From Arcicella gelida (GTDB taxonomy: Bacteria > Bacteroidota > Bacteroidia > Cytophagales > Spirosomataceae), in NCBI RefSeq assembly GCF_034931025.1, contig NZ_JAYGIL010000025.1, forward strand, positions 1 to 64,000: DNA of 64,000 bases, read 5' to 3'. The notes under the pieces were generated by a model that saw only the letters and a program-made list of their open reading frames with translations, was not told the origin of the DNA and did no database searches. Every line of letters starts with the position of its first letter. Position 1 is the first letter of the stretch. A program made the position numbers and the translations under genes. This document shows positions 1-9,259 of the stretch, in pieces.

Positions 1-1
1 T

Positions 2-73
2 TTAAAATATGAATTCCCACTTGATTTTGAAACGCAATGGTTTGAGAAAAATGCCGAAAAGTGTAAACATTAA
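2..73 (+). CDS. C-terminal end of an unidentified protein (partial)
   Basis: An open frame runs from the window edge to a TAA at 71-73 and gives about 23 residues ending in WFEKNAEKCKH. It is too short to assign to a family. It lies just before a 12-bp direct repeat and a probable junction with a truncated ATPase gene, so it may be the tail of a transposition gene. That is only inferred from position. Confidence 0.3.
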   Translation, partial: LKYEFPLDFETQWFEKNAEKCKH

Positions 74-118
74 ACAATAAAACCTCGCAAAAAGTGTAAA
101 CCAAAAATAGACCACCCC
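57..118. mobile_element. Possible end of an insertion element
   Basis: The 12-mer AAAAGTGTAAAC occurs twice, at 57-68 and 90-101, starts 33 bp apart. It is followed by an A-rich stretch and ACCACCCC. The ATPase frame downstream has a stop at 108-110 and becomes family-like only from about 117. Repeated short boxes close to an element end are known in IS21-type elements. No transposase can be identified here, so the element type is unproven. Confidence 0.3.
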
Positions 119-533
119 ACTAATTGATGAATTTGAATTACATCTTCATCCTAAATACCAAAAGCGATTTGTAGAAAAATTGACAGAATTATTTCCAAAA
201 ATTCAGTTTATTGTTTCTACTCATAGCCCAATTCCTTTGTTGGGAGCACCCCCAAATTCAGTTATTATCAATGTTTCCAGAACAAAAGAAGAAGGCATCA
301 AAGCAGAATTATTAGATATAGATTTTAGTGTACTTACGCCAAATACCATATTAAGCTCACCGATTTTCGGTTTTCAAGACTTAATTCCTGACAGTAAAAG
401 TAATGATAAGATGATTAGGACGGAGGATACTTATAAAGAAGTATTATTTCACGACCAGTTAGATAAACAGATAGATGAATTTTTGACCGAAGAAAATAAA
501 CAAGAATTGTTAGACCTATTAAAAGTGAAATAA
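117..533 (+). pseudogene. Truncated PtuA-like AAA ATPase (C-terminal remnant)
   Basis: The frame reads LIDEFELHLHPKYQ and then FIVSTHSP. These are the Walker B and switch segments of the AAA_21/OLD-like ATPases used in Septu (PtuA) and retron defence systems. About 139 residues remain. The P-loop half is missing, and the frame is closed by a TAG at 108-110. The first possible start codon is a TTG at 180, inside the ATPase fold, so this is not a complete gene. The C-terminal part with SSPIFGFQ fits PtuA-type proteins. It ends 2 bp before the HNH nuclease gene, the usual ptuA-ptuB order. The break is probably an insertion or deletion at about 110-118. Confidence 0.75.
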
Positions 534-535
534 CA

Positions 536-1459
536 ATGCGGAAAGTAGTTAAAGACTTAGAAGACATACCTGCACCATTAGTAAGTCAAGAGGCTATTGA
601 TAGTTTACAAAACATTATCAGTACAAAAAATAAAAAACTTATTACATCAGACATTTATAGAGGAAAGTATCTTAGAGCAGACGGAAGTAAAGGCGATGCT
701 GTGGTGGAAAAATTGGATGAAATCTATCAAGGGAAGTGTGCTTATTGTGAAGAACGAACGTCAATTTATATTGAACATTATCGCCCCAAAGGTAGAGTGT
801 TAAAGACAAACCATGGAGGATATTATTGGTTATGTTACGAATGGACAAACCTATTACCCACTTGTCATGAATGCAACAAAATTGGAGGAGGTAAAGCAGA
901 CCAATTTCCTGTAAAGAATAAACATTTCACGTTTGAAGATTGCAAGATAAATCAAAAATTAGACTCTGCGAAAGTAAAAGCTAATTATTTAAACCAGCAT
1001 GAAGCTCCTTTTTTACTTCATCCAGAAATTGATGAACCTAAAGAGTTCTTAGCTTTTGAAATTGAGACTAGTGGAAAAGGTATTTCAATGATAGGGCTTG
1101 ATGGAATAAATGGAAGAGGATTTGAAACTATCAGAATCTGTAATCTTAATCGTCAACCTCTTTTATTGAATAGATTAGATTATATCAATGACTACATTAG
1201 TAATCGCATCAAAAAGATATTATTAGGAAAGTATTCAAAACCCGATGTCCCAAAACATACATTCAAGTCGGAAATCAAGGAGCTTTTTGAAGACTTAGAT
1301 AAAGACAAAGTAGTACTAACAAAACCGTTAACGCTCTTGAGATGGTTTGTTATGGAAAGTGTAGATAATTTCCAAAAACTTATCATTAATAAATTACCAA
1401 AAAAAGAACAGGATGTTATCCTTGCTTATTTCCAAGCCTATAAAAATGGCGATTTGTAA
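536..1459 (+). CDS. PtuB-like HNH endonuclease (Septu/retron-associated, TIGR02646 type)
   Basis: This 307-aa protein is a probable metal-dependent DNA nuclease. It has a C68-x2-C71 pair, His81 in YIEHYRPK and a C110-x2-C113-N114 group, which together make the zinc-stabilised HNH fold of the PtuB and retron-associated HNH family. In intact Septu systems the PtuA ATPase complex holds and activates the nuclease against phage. Here it follows a truncated ptuA by 2 bp, so the nuclease is whole but probably has lost its partner. The ATG at 536 is the natural start. Family assignment is fairly sure; activity in this strain is doubtful. Confidence 0.8.
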   Translation: MRKVVKDLEDIPAPLVSQEAIDSLQNIISTKNKKLITSDIYRGKYLRADGSKGDAVVEKLDEIYQGKCAYCEERTSIYIEHYRPKGRVLKTNHGGYYWLCYEWTNLLPTCHECNKIGGGKADQFPVKNKHFTFEDCKINQKLDSAKVKANYLNQHEAPFLLHPEIDEPKEFLAFEIETSGKGISMIGLDGINGRGFETIRICNLNRQPLLLNRLDYINDYISNRIKKILLGKYSKPDVPKHTFKSEIKELFEDLDKDKVVLTKPLTLLRWFVMESVDNFQKLIINKLPKKEQDVILAYFQAYKNGDL

Positions 1460-1513
1460 GTTTTTTCACTAAATTCGTACAGTAAATCTATTCACTTCAA
1501 TCTAAAAATCAAC

Positions 1514-3859
1514 ATGAGAGGTAGCTTAAAGCTCATTACTGGTTTGTTGGTTGCTACTTGTTCCCAAATGGCAACAGCTCAGCAAGCACCCACCACCAAT
1601 CCTTACAATGGCAACAAACGTTTTGAACAACTAGAAACAATTTTGCCAACTCCAAACTCTTATCGTACTGCTTCTGGCAGCCCCGGAAAAGAATATTGGC
1701 AACAACGTGCTGATTATGATATCAAAGCGGAATTGGATGATGTAGAACGCAAAATTACTGGGACTGAAACCATTACGTACTTCAACCAATCGCCTGATGA
1801 ATTGCCTTATTTATGGTTACAATTAGACCAAAATTTATTTCAGAAAGATGCTATTGGGGCAAATACAAGAACTGGAGGAATTTCAGGACAAGCGTCTTTT
1901 CAACAATTCAAAGATTTGACTGATACTAAAAAGTACGGTTACAATATTTTATCAGTGAAAGATGCGAAAGGAAATCCTTTGAAGCATACAATTAACCATA
2001 CCATGATGAGAATTGATTTGCCAACACCATTGAAATCTGGTGCTTCGGTATCATTCTCTATCGACTGGAATTATTTAATTACAGAATATTATGGTCGTTC
2101 GGGTTATGAGTTCTTTTCTAAAGATGGCAACGTAAATTACTTCATCGCTCACTGGTTTCCACGCATGGCAGTTTACAACGACGTTTACGGCTGGCAACAC
2201 AAACAGTTTTTAGGGCAAGGTGAATTTACCCTTACTTTCGGAAACTATAAAGTGGCTTTAACCGTACCAAACGACCACGTAGTAGGTGCTTCTGGTGAAT
2301 TACAAAACCCTGCACAAGTACTTTCGGCTGAACAATTAAAACGTTTGGAAAAAGCAAAAACTGCTACTCGTCCAGTGTTAATTGTTTCGCAAGAAGAAGC
2401 AGAAAAGGCTGAAAAAGGCAAACCAACAGGCAAGAAAACCTGGATTTTCAAAGCAGATAATGTTCGTGACTTTGCTTTTGCAAGTTCTCGTAAGTTTATT
2501 TGGGATGCCATGCAAGTTGACGTTGAAGGCAAAAAGGTTTGGGCGATGTCTTTATATCCAAAAGAAGGAAATCCACTTTGGGGACAATATTCTACGATGG
2601 TGGTAGCTCATACACTTCGTTCGTATTCAAAGCATACCGTAGCATATCCTTATCCAGTGGCTTATTCTTGTCACTCTACTTCGGGTGGCGGTATGGAGTA
2701 TCCAATGATTTCATTCAATGGCGGTCGCCCAGAAGCTGATGGCACTTATTCTGAACAAGTAAAAGCAGGAATGATTGGCGTAATCATTCACGAAGTAGGT
2801 CATAACTTCTTCCCGATGATTATCAACTCTGACGAGCGTCAATGGTCATGGATGGACGAAGGTTTAAATACTTTCTGTCAGTATTTAGCAGAACAAGAGT
2901 GGGATAGAGATTTCCCTTCTCGTCGTGGCGAAGCTCAGTACATTGTTCCTTACATGAAAACTGACCCAACACAACAAGTACCAATTATGACTAATTCAGA
3001 AAATATCATGGCTTTTGGTCCGAATGCTTATGCAAAACCAGCAACAGCCTTGAATATTTTGCGTGAAACAGTAATGGGACGTGAATTATTCGACCATGCT
3101 TTCAAAGAGTATGCTCGTCGTTGGGCATTTAAGCAGCCTTATCCTGCGGATTTCTTCCGTACTATGGAAGATGCTTCTGGTGTTGACTTAGACTGGTTCT
3201 GGAAAGGTTGGTTCTATGGTGTTGAACCAGTAAACCAAACGCTTGAAACCGTAGAATGGTTTGGCATTGATAATGTTGACCCTTTGGCTAAAAATGAAGC
3301 AGCTAAAAAAGAGGCAGAAGCAAAACGTCAAACGATGAGTAACATTCGTAACAAAACGGATATTCCTAAAACCGTGGTTGAAGAAAATCCTGACATGAGA
3401 GATTTCTATAATTCTTACGACCGTTTTGCTACTTCTGAAGCTGATAAAAAGAAATTTGAACAAACAATGGCTTCACTTTCAGATGATGAAAAGAAATTGG
3501 TGAATTCAAACAAAAACTTCTACGTATTGAACGTGAAAAATAAAGGAGGTTTACCAATGCCAGTGATTGTAAAAGCAAATTACGAAGACGGAACAAGCGA
3601 AGTATTTAGATACCCTGCTGAAATCTGGCGTTTGAATGACAAGGAAATCAAAAAAGTAATTCCTACGGATAAAAAAGTAGCGAAATGGACATTAGACCCA
3701 TTCTTGGAAATTGCTGACATCGAAACAGAAGACAACGTTTTCCCAAGAGAGCCAGAACAACCAAGTCGTTTCCAAGTATTCAAAGCACAGCGTCAGCCAC
3801 AGCCAAACCCAATGCAACAACAACAAAAAGCTGGTGCTGTACAAGGTGCGAAGAATTAA
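1514..3859 (+). CDS. M1 family zinc metallopeptidase, secreted
   Basis: This 781-aa aminopeptidase-type enzyme starts with a signal peptide (about residues 1-23, ending ATAQ). The exopeptidase motif is G391-GGMEYP. The zinc site is H426-EVGH-430 with the third ligand E449 exactly 18 residues later in WMDEG, the standard HExxH-x18-E spacing. The N-terminal 380 residues fit the M1 beta-sandwich. The C-terminal tail is charged and Gln-rich (QPQPNPMQQQQ). It probably trims peptides in the periplasm or outside the cell. It is a single gene ended by a strong terminator at 3953. Many Bacteroidota carry this long secreted M1 form; the substrate is unknown. Confidence 0.9.
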   Translation: MRGSLKLITGLLVATCSQMATAQQAPTTNPYNGNKRFEQLETILPTPNSYRTASGSPGKEYWQQRADYDIKAELDDVERKITGTETITYFNQSPDELPYLWLQLDQNLFQKDAIGANTRTGGISGQASFQQFKDLTDTKKYGYNILSVKDAKGNPLKHTINHTMMRIDLPTPLKSGASVSFSIDWNYLITEYYGRSGYEFFSKDGNVNYFIAHWFPRMAVYNDVYGWQHKQFLGQGEFTLTFGNYKVALTVPNDHVVGASGELQNPAQVLSAEQLKRLEKAKTATRPVLIVSQEEAEKAEKGKPTGKKTWIFKADNVRDFAFASSRKFIWDAMQVDVEGKKVWAMSLYPKEGNPLWGQYSTMVVAHTLRSYSKHTVAYPYPVAYSCHSTSGGGMEYPMISFNGGRPEADGTYSEQVKAGMIGVIIHEVGHNFFPMIINSDERQWSWMDEGLNTFCQYLAEQEWDRDFPSRRGEAQYIVPYMKTDPTQQVPIMTNSENIMAFGPNAYAKPATALNILRETVMGRELFDHAFKEYARRWAFKQPYPADFFRTMEDASGVDLDWFWKGWFYGVEPVNQTLETVEWFGIDNVDPLAKNEAAKKEAEAKRQTMSNIRNKTDIPKTVVEENPDMRDFYNSYDRFATSEADKKKFEQTMASLSDDEKKLVNSNKNFYVLNVKNKGGLPMPVIVKANYEDGTSEVFRYPAEIWRLNDKEIKKVIPTDKKVAKWTLDPFLEIADIETEDNVFPREPEQPSRFQVFKAQRQPQPNPMQQQQKAGAVQGAKN

Positions 3860-3952
3860 TTTCAAGGTTTTTTCTCGATTTTTTTCTAAAAACGTTAAAA
3901 ATACTTGAAAGTTTGACTTGATATATTTCAATACTCAAACGAGTAAAAAATC

Positions 3953-3990
3953 AAAAAAGCCATGATAATTGAATTTATCATGGCTTTTTT
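3953..3990 (+). terminator. Rho-independent terminator after the M1 peptidase
   Basis: A near-perfect stem, AAAAAAGCCATGATAA paired with TTTATCATGGCTTTTTT, has a T-run on both strands. It can end transcription of the peptidase gene and also stop anything arriving on the minus strand. The whole gap 3860-4228 holds this, the hairpin at 4030 and the bioF promoter; I see no gene in it. Confidence 0.85.
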
Positions 3991-4029
3991 ATTGTTATCC
4001 TTTATTTTTTCAAAACCTTAGACAAAAAA

Positions 4030-4058
4030 GTTGCCCAGACGGAAACCATCTGGGCAAT
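4030..4058 (-). terminator. Orphan hairpin with minus-strand T-run
   Basis: TTGCCCAGA and TCTGGGCAA form a 9-bp GC-rich stem with a 9-nt loop. Read on the minus strand it is followed by CTTTTTTG, so it looks like a terminator for leftward transcription. No leftward gene precedes it. It could be an isolated second terminator or part of a short RNA upstream of the biotin operon. Confidence 0.5.
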
Positions 4059-4199
4059 CTTAGTAAATAGTTCTACACCTATTAACTGCGAAGTTACAGC
4101 AAAAAATGCTATGATGTCAAGTGTTTTCTTAAAAATTCTTAAAAAAATTTCAAAATTATATCAAATACCAAAAGAATGAAGGCTTAAAACTTTTGTAAC

Positions 4200-4208
4200 T
4201 ATCTTTGC
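4200..4208 (+). promoter_or_regulatory. Bacteroidota -7 box for the biotin operon
   Basis: TATCTTTGC matches the TAnnTTTGC -7 consensus of the Bacteroidota primary sigma factor. It overlaps the TTG at 4205, the first possible start of the bioF frame. Transcription should begin several bases downstream, so that TTG cannot be the start codon. I see no clear -33 TTTG at the right distance. Confidence 0.55.
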
Positions 4209-4228
4209 AGAAACAAACAAATCGCTTA

Positions 4229-5386
4229 GTGAATACTTTAGCAACACGTATTGAAAGCATTCTTGAAGAAAGAAAAACTCAATCTCTTTTTCGCTCACTT
4301 CGTACTACAGAAAATTTAATCGATTTTTGTTCGAATGATTATTTGGGTTTTGCACAATCAGAAAAACTCAAAACTGCCATTCATCAGCAAACTATTGATG
4401 GAAATTTTCCAACTGGTGCGACTGGTTCAAGATTATTGGCGGGGAATACTTCATTTGTAGAAAATTTAGAAAAACAAATTGCTCATTTCCACAAAGCGAC
4501 AGCAGGATTAATTTTCAATTCAGGTTATGATGCAAACGTAGGCCTACTCTCGTCGATTCCACAAAAAAATGATGTATTGATTACCGACGAACTGATTCAC
4601 GCTAGTATGATTGATGGTGCAAGATTGAGCTACGCTACTCGCTATAAATTCAAACATAACGATGTTGAAGATTTAGCTAAAAAATTGACTAAAATTGAAG
4701 AAGACAAAACAAGTAATCTTGCTTTAAAAAACATTCAAGTATTTGTAGCCATTGAATCTGTTTATTCGATGGATGGCGACCTCGCTCCTCTTGTCGAAAT
4801 CAGTAATCTTTGTTCACAATTTGGTGCCAATCTGATTGTCGATGAAGCACACGCTACAGGCGTTTTCGGAAAACATGGCGAAGGCTTAGTCAATGAATTG
4901 AATTTAGAAGATAAAGTTTTTGCCAGAGTAATTACTTTTGGCAAAGCCTTGGGCTGTCACGGAGCGATTGTTTTAGGAAGTAATTCATTGAGAGATTATC
5001 TCATCAATTTCGCTCGTGCTTTTATTTATACCACTGCCGCACCAATTCATAGCCATATTAGCGTAAAATGTGCTTATGATTTGATGCAATCTGCCAGTTT
5101 TTCTAATCAAAATTTACATCATCTCATTCAATTCTTTCAAAAACAAGCAAGCTTAAATCCAGCGATTGATTTAATCGAAAGTACTTCTGCTATTCAGTGT
5201 ATCGTTATTCCTGGAAATGAAAACTGTAGAGCCATAGCGAGTACTTTACAAGCAAAAGGCTTGGACATTCGTCCAATCGTTTCGCCAACTGTGCCAAAAG
5301 GCAAAGAACGTTTAAGAATCTGTCTGCATGATTTTAATACAGAAACAGAGATTTTACAGATTTTTGAAGTATTGAACAAATTATAA
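4229..5386 (+). CDS. bioF: 8-amino-7-oxononanoate synthase
   Basis: This PLP enzyme joins pimeloyl-ACP or -CoA to alanine, the first step of biotin ring assembly. Family marks are IDFCSNDYLGFA, GATGSRLLAGN, VDEAHATG and the PLP lysine in TFGKALGCHG (codon at 4943). The frame opens with a TTG at 4205, but that codon lies inside the promoter -7 box. The GTG at 4229 is therefore the better start and gives 385 residues, normal for BioF. It leads the operon bioF-bioD-bioA, with bioD starting 16 bp after its stop. The related AKB ligase (Kbl) is the main alternative, but the operon settles it as BioF. Confidence 0.93.
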   Translation: MNTLATRIESILEERKTQSLFRSLRTTENLIDFCSNDYLGFAQSEKLKTAIHQQTIDGNFPTGATGSRLLAGNTSFVENLEKQIAHFHKATAGLIFNSGYDANVGLLSSIPQKNDVLITDELIHASMIDGARLSYATRYKFKHNDVEDLAKKLTKIEEDKTSNLALKNIQVFVAIESVYSMDGDLAPLVEISNLCSQFGANLIVDEAHATGVFGKHGEGLVNELNLEDKVFARVITFGKALGCHGAIVLGSNSLRDYLINFARAFIYTTAAPIHSHISVKCAYDLMQSASFSNQNLHHLIQFFQKQASLNPAIDLIESTSAIQCIVIPGNENCRAIASTLQAKGLDIRPIVSPTVPKGKERLRICLHDFNTETEILQIFEVLNKL

Positions 5387-5402
5387 ATTGAAGTATTTAT
5401 TC

Positions 5403-6026
5403 ATGAAACAACAATATATCATTGCAGGAATCGGAACCGAAATCGGTAAAACTTTTATTTCAAGTATTTTAACAGAAAGTCTCGAAGCAGATTATTGGAA
5501 ACCTATTCAATCTGGTGCTTTAGATTTCACCGATACCAATACTGTACAACATTTAATCACTAATTCAAAAACGGTTTTTCATCCAGAAGCTTATCGCTTA
5601 AACGAACCACTTTCTCCTCACGCAGCGGCGGCGATAGATGGCGTTGAAATTGAATTATCTAAATTTGAATTACCAGTTACAGACAATAACTTAATTGTAG
5701 AATTAGCAGGCGGTTTGATGGTTCCTTTAAATGAAAAATCAACCAATCTTGATTTGATTAAGCAATTAGCGCTTCCAGTTATTTTAGTTTCTAAAAATTA
5801 TTTAGGAAGTATCAATCATACTTTGCTTTCAATAGCAATACTAAAAAGTAACAATATTGACATCAAAGGAATTATTTTCAATGGTGAAAATAATCCATCT
5901 TCTGAGGAATATATCTTGAATTACACGCAAGTAAAATTGCTAGGAAAAGTAGCTCAAGAATCAAATATTGCTCAAGAAACCGTAAAAAAATATGCAGAAC
6001 ACTTCAGAAAAACACTTTGTCATTGA
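5403..6026 (+). CDS. bioD: Dethiobiotin synthetase
   Basis: This enzyme is an ATP-dependent carboxylase that closes the ureido ring of dethiobiotin. The N-terminal P-loop reads GIGTEIGKT, a variant of the GTDTxVGKT motif of BioD, with KPIQSGA after it as the substrate-binding strand. The frame opens at a TTG at 5388, but the ATG at 5403 gives MKQQYIIAGIGTEIGKT, the usual spacing from start to P-loop. The product is 207 aa, slightly short but normal for Bacteroidota. The gene overlaps the start of bioA by 35 bp, so translation is probably coupled. Confidence 0.93.
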   Translation: MKQQYIIAGIGTEIGKTFISSILTESLEADYWKPIQSGALDFTDTNTVQHLITNSKTVFHPEAYRLNEPLSPHAAAAIDGVEIELSKFELPVTDNNLIVELAGGLMVPLNEKSTNLDLIKQLALPVILVSKNYLGSINHTLLSIAILKSNNIDIKGIIFNGENNPSSEEYILNYTQVKLLGKVAQESNIAQETVKKYAEHFRKTLCH

Positions 6027-7356
6027 TGAACATCTGGAATATCCAGTTGAAAACATACAAAATCCCGTTATCAGTAATTTGAGTGAAAGAGATGCAAAAG
6101 TACTTTGGCATCCTTTTACGCAACATCAAACTGCTCCTTTTTCTATTCCAATTGTGCGTGCTGAAGGCGTTTATCTTTTTGATGAAAATGGCAAAAGATA
6201 CATTGATGCCATTGCTTCGTGGTGGGTGAATTTACATGGACATTCTCATCCATACATTGCCCAAAAAGTAGCCGAACAATTTCTGAAATTAGAACAAGTA
6301 ATTTTTGCAGGATTCACCCATGAACCTGCTGTTCGTTTGGCAGAGCGATTATTAGAACTTTTACCAGATAATCAACAAAGAATTTTTTATTCTGATAATG
6401 GTTCTACTTCCGTAGAAGTGGCGATGAAAATGGCTTTTCAGTATTTCCACAATCAAGGAATTACGAAGAAAACCAAAATCATTGCGCTTGAAAATGGTTA
6501 TCATGGCGATACTTTCGGTACGATGGCAGTTGGGGCAAAAAGTGCTTTTACAGCACCTTTCAACCCATTTCTTTTTGAAGTAATTTATTTACCAATTCCG
6601 CTGAAAGGTCAAGAAACAGAAGCGTTACAAGCCATGAATGCACTGATGAATCAGGCAGATGAAATAGCTGCTTTTATCTTTGAGCCTTTAATTCAAGGTG
6701 CGGGCGGAATGGTGATGTATGAACCCGAAATCTTGGAAAAATTACTAACGATAGCGAAAAGAAACGGAATCTTGACCATCGCCGACGAAATCATGACGGG
6801 CTTTTATCGTACAGGTAAAATGTTTGCGACCGATTACTTAACGGTAAAACCAGATATTTTCTGTCTTTCAAAAGGACTTACAGGTGGGGCAATGGCTTTG
6901 GGTGTTACTTCTTGTACACAAGAAATTTATGAAGCATTTCTTTCAGATGATAGACGTAAAACGCTTTTTCATAGTCATTCATTTACTGCCAACCCATTGG
7001 CTTGTACGGCTGGTTTGGCAAGTTTAGATTTATTATTGAGTGATGAAACGCAAGCACAAATTCAACAAATCAATACTTTACACAAAAATTTTAGCCAGAA
7101 AATAGCCATATCCTACCAACATAAAATTGAAGATATTCGATTGAAAGGTACGATTCTGGCGATTGAAATTAAAGTAGCAGAAGGCACTTCATATTTTAGC
7201 AATATGCGAGATATAGCTTATAATTTCTTTCTGGAAAAAGGAATTTTGATGCGACCGCTCGGAAATGTAATTTACTTGCTAACGCCATATTGTATTAGCG
7301 AAGAAGATTTAGATTATGTGTATGCTTGTATCGAAGAGTTTTTGGAGGAAATCTAA
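5992..7356 (+). CDS. bioA: Adenosylmethionine-8-amino-7-oxononanoate aminotransferase
   Basis: This class III PLP aminotransferase turns the BioF product into 7,8-diaminononanoate with S-adenosylmethionine as amino donor. Seen are LWHPFTQ and SWWVNLHGHSHP near the start, typical of BioA, and the PLP lysine K294 in CLSKGLTGG. At 454 aa it is a little longer than most BioA proteins, because the first 25 residues before LSERDAKVLWHPF are extra. The ATG at 5992 lies inside bioD. No later in-frame start fits better, so the overlap may be real. A strong terminator begins at its stop codon. Confidence 0.93.
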   Translation: MQNTSEKHFVIDEHLEYPVENIQNPVISNLSERDAKVLWHPFTQHQTAPFSIPIVRAEGVYLFDENGKRYIDAIASWWVNLHGHSHPYIAQKVAEQFLKLEQVIFAGFTHEPAVRLAERLLELLPDNQQRIFYSDNGSTSVEVAMKMAFQYFHNQGITKKTKIIALENGYHGDTFGTMAVGAKSAFTAPFNPFLFEVIYLPIPLKGQETEALQAMNALMNQADEIAAFIFEPLIQGAGGMVMYEPEILEKLLTIAKRNGILTIADEIMTGFYRTGKMFATDYLTVKPDIFCLSKGLTGGAMALGVTSCTQEIYEAFLSDDRRKTLFHSHSFTANPLACTAGLASLDLLLSDETQAQIQQINTLHKNFSQKIAISYQHKIEDIRLKGTILAIEIKVAEGTSYFSNMRDIAYNFFLEKGILMRPLGNVIYLLTPYCISEEDLDYVYACIEEFLEEI

Positions 7357-7398
7357 AAGAAAAGGTGAATTACTAAATGGTAGTTCACCTTTTCTTTT
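7355..7398 (+). terminator. Terminator of the biotin operon
   Basis: AAAGAAAAGGTGAA pairs with TTCACCTTTTCTTTT around a 13-nt loop that starts at the bioA stop codon. It ends the bioF-bioD-bioA transcript. Confidence 0.85.
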
Positions 7399-7482
7399 AC
7401 AGATAAAATCTCACATAACAAACAAGGATAAATTTATTCTTGCTCTTCTTTAACTTCTTTCCAAATTCAATCAAAAACATAT

Positions 7483-9237
7483 ATGAAAAAGATTTTACTT
7501 GTACTGCTTTGCTGTGCTTTTTCCTCTTTAGCTTTCGCCCAAAACCCTAATCAAAAAACTTATTGTAATCCCGTCGATATTGGTTATCGTTACAATTTTG
7601 AGCAATTAAATGAAAAGATTTCCTACCGCTCGGGTGCAGACCCTGTGATTATTAATCACAAAAATGAATATTACCTTTTTGTCACTATTTCTGGCGGTTA
7701 TTGGCATTCAAAAGATTTAATCAATTGGGATTATGTAAAGCCAAGTATGTGGCCGATGGAAGATATGTGTGCTCCTGCGGCTTTGTCGGTTCGGGATACT
7801 TTATACTTGTTTCAATCTACTTTTGAACAACGTCCGATTTTATTCAGTACTGAACCCGAAAAAGGTAAATTACAATTTTACAATCGTTGGTTACCTCGTT
7901 TGCCTCAGTACATTGGACCTTGGGACCCTGCTTTGTTTTATGACGAAGAATTAGATAAATGGTACATGTATTGGGGTTCATCGAATGTGTATCCGATTTT
8001 TGGAGCAGAATTAGACAAAAAACGAAACCTTACTTATGCTTCTACATATAAAGGTTTAATCTATCTCGACCCCAAAAATCATGGTTGGGAACGCTTTGGT
8101 CGTGACCACCGAGATACCATCAAACCCTTTACGGAAGGTGCTTGGATGACCAAACACAATGGTAAGTATTTCCTTCAATATGGTGCTCCCGGCACAGAAT
8201 ATAATGTTTATGCCAACGGTACTTACCTTGGCGATAATCCACTCGGACCTTTTACGTACGCTCCATATAATCCTATTTCATATAAACCAGACGGATTTTT
8301 GACTGGTGCTGGTCATGGGAATACCTTTCAAGATAATTATGGGAATTATTGGAATACTGGCACGCCTTGGATTGCTGTCAATTGGAATTTTGAAAGAAGA
8401 GTAGCCATGTTTCCGACAGGTTTTGATGCCGATAATCAGATGTTTGCCAATACTCGTTTTGGGGATTTTCCACATTTTTTACCAACTAAAAAATGGACAC
8501 AAAAAGATGAATTATTTACAGGTTGGATGCTACTTTCATACAAAAAACCTTGCACGGCTTCCTCTGTACGAGATACTTTAGTGGCGAATAAAGTCACCGA
8601 CGAAAATCTTCGTTCTTTCTGGGTTGCCAATACCAACAAAGCAGGCGAATGGCTAACGGTTGATTTGCAAAATATACAAGAGGTAAAAGCTTTACAAGTA
8701 AATTTCACCGATTATAAATCTGATATTTTTGATAGTAACGAAGAACGTGTATTTGCTCAATTCAAATTTTATGCTTCAAATGATAACAAAACTTGGCAAT
8801 TGATTTATGATAATAGCAATGAACCCAAACGTGACCGTCCCAATGCTTATGTAGAATTGCCTCAAGCAGTAAAAGCTCGTTACATCAAGTACGAAAACAT
8901 TCATGTGCCGATGCCAAATTTGGCGGTGAGTGATATTCGTATTTTTGGAAATGGAATGGGTAAAGCTCCACAAACTCCGAAGCAATTAAACGTAAAACGC
9001 CAATCAGATACTCGTAATGCTGATATTACTTGGGAGAAATCGCCGAATGCAGTAGGTTATAATATTTTGTGGGGCATTGCTCCAGATAAATTATACCAAA
9101 CGTATCAGATTTGGGCGGATGCACCGAACAGTTTAGAATTAAGAGCTTTGACGGTCGGACAAAAATACTTCTGTGCCATTGAAACTTTCAATGAAAATGG
9201 CGTTTCGGTACTGAGTGAAGTAAAAGAAATAAAATAG
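7483..9237 (+). CDS. Secreted GH43-like glycoside hydrolase with discoidin and FN3 domains
   Basis: This 584-aa exported enzyme has a signal peptide ending SLAFAQ (about residue 20). Residues 45-340 form a five-bladed propeller of the GH43 type. The likely catalytic set is D53 in SGADPV, D148 in GPWDPALFYD and E218 in EGAWM. Residues 350-495 look like an F5/8 type C (discoidin) carbohydrate-binding domain, and 500-584 like a fibronectin type III domain. It probably cleaves arabinose-, xylose- or galactose-containing plant or algal glycans. No SusC/SusD pair lies nearby, so it is not part of a visible polysaccharide locus. The exact substrate cannot be told. Confidence 0.85.
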   Translation: MKKILLVLLCCAFSSLAFAQNPNQKTYCNPVDIGYRYNFEQLNEKISYRSGADPVIINHKNEYYLFVTISGGYWHSKDLINWDYVKPSMWPMEDMCAPAALSVRDTLYLFQSTFEQRPILFSTEPEKGKLQFYNRWLPRLPQYIGPWDPALFYDEELDKWYMYWGSSNVYPIFGAELDKKRNLTYASTYKGLIYLDPKNHGWERFGRDHRDTIKPFTEGAWMTKHNGKYFLQYGAPGTEYNVYANGTYLGDNPLGPFTYAPYNPISYKPDGFLTGAGHGNTFQDNYGNYWNTGTPWIAVNWNFERRVAMFPTGFDADNQMFANTRFGDFPHFLPTKKWTQKDELFTGWMLLSYKKPCTASSVRDTLVANKVTDENLRSFWVANTNKAGEWLTVDLQNIQEVKALQVNFTDYKSDIFDSNEERVFAQFKFYASNDNKTWQLIYDNSNEPKRDRPNAYVELPQAVKARYIKYENIHVPMPNLAVSDIRIFGNGMGKAPQTPKQLNVKRQSDTRNADITWEKSPNAVGYNILWGIAPDKLYQTYQIWADAPNSLELRALTVGQKYFCAIETFNENGVSVLSEVKEIK

Positions 9238-9240
9238 TAG

Positions 9241-9259
9241 CACGGCATTCCAAGCCGTG
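9241..9259. repeat. Palindromic repeat, family B copy 1
   Basis: CACGGC and GCCGTG flank ATTCCAA, 3 bp after the GH43 stop codon. The same CACGGCTTTCCAAGCCGTG palindrome recurs at 27127, 27702 and 27985, so it is a dispersed element. It has no T-run and is at best a weak terminator. Confidence 0.7.
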
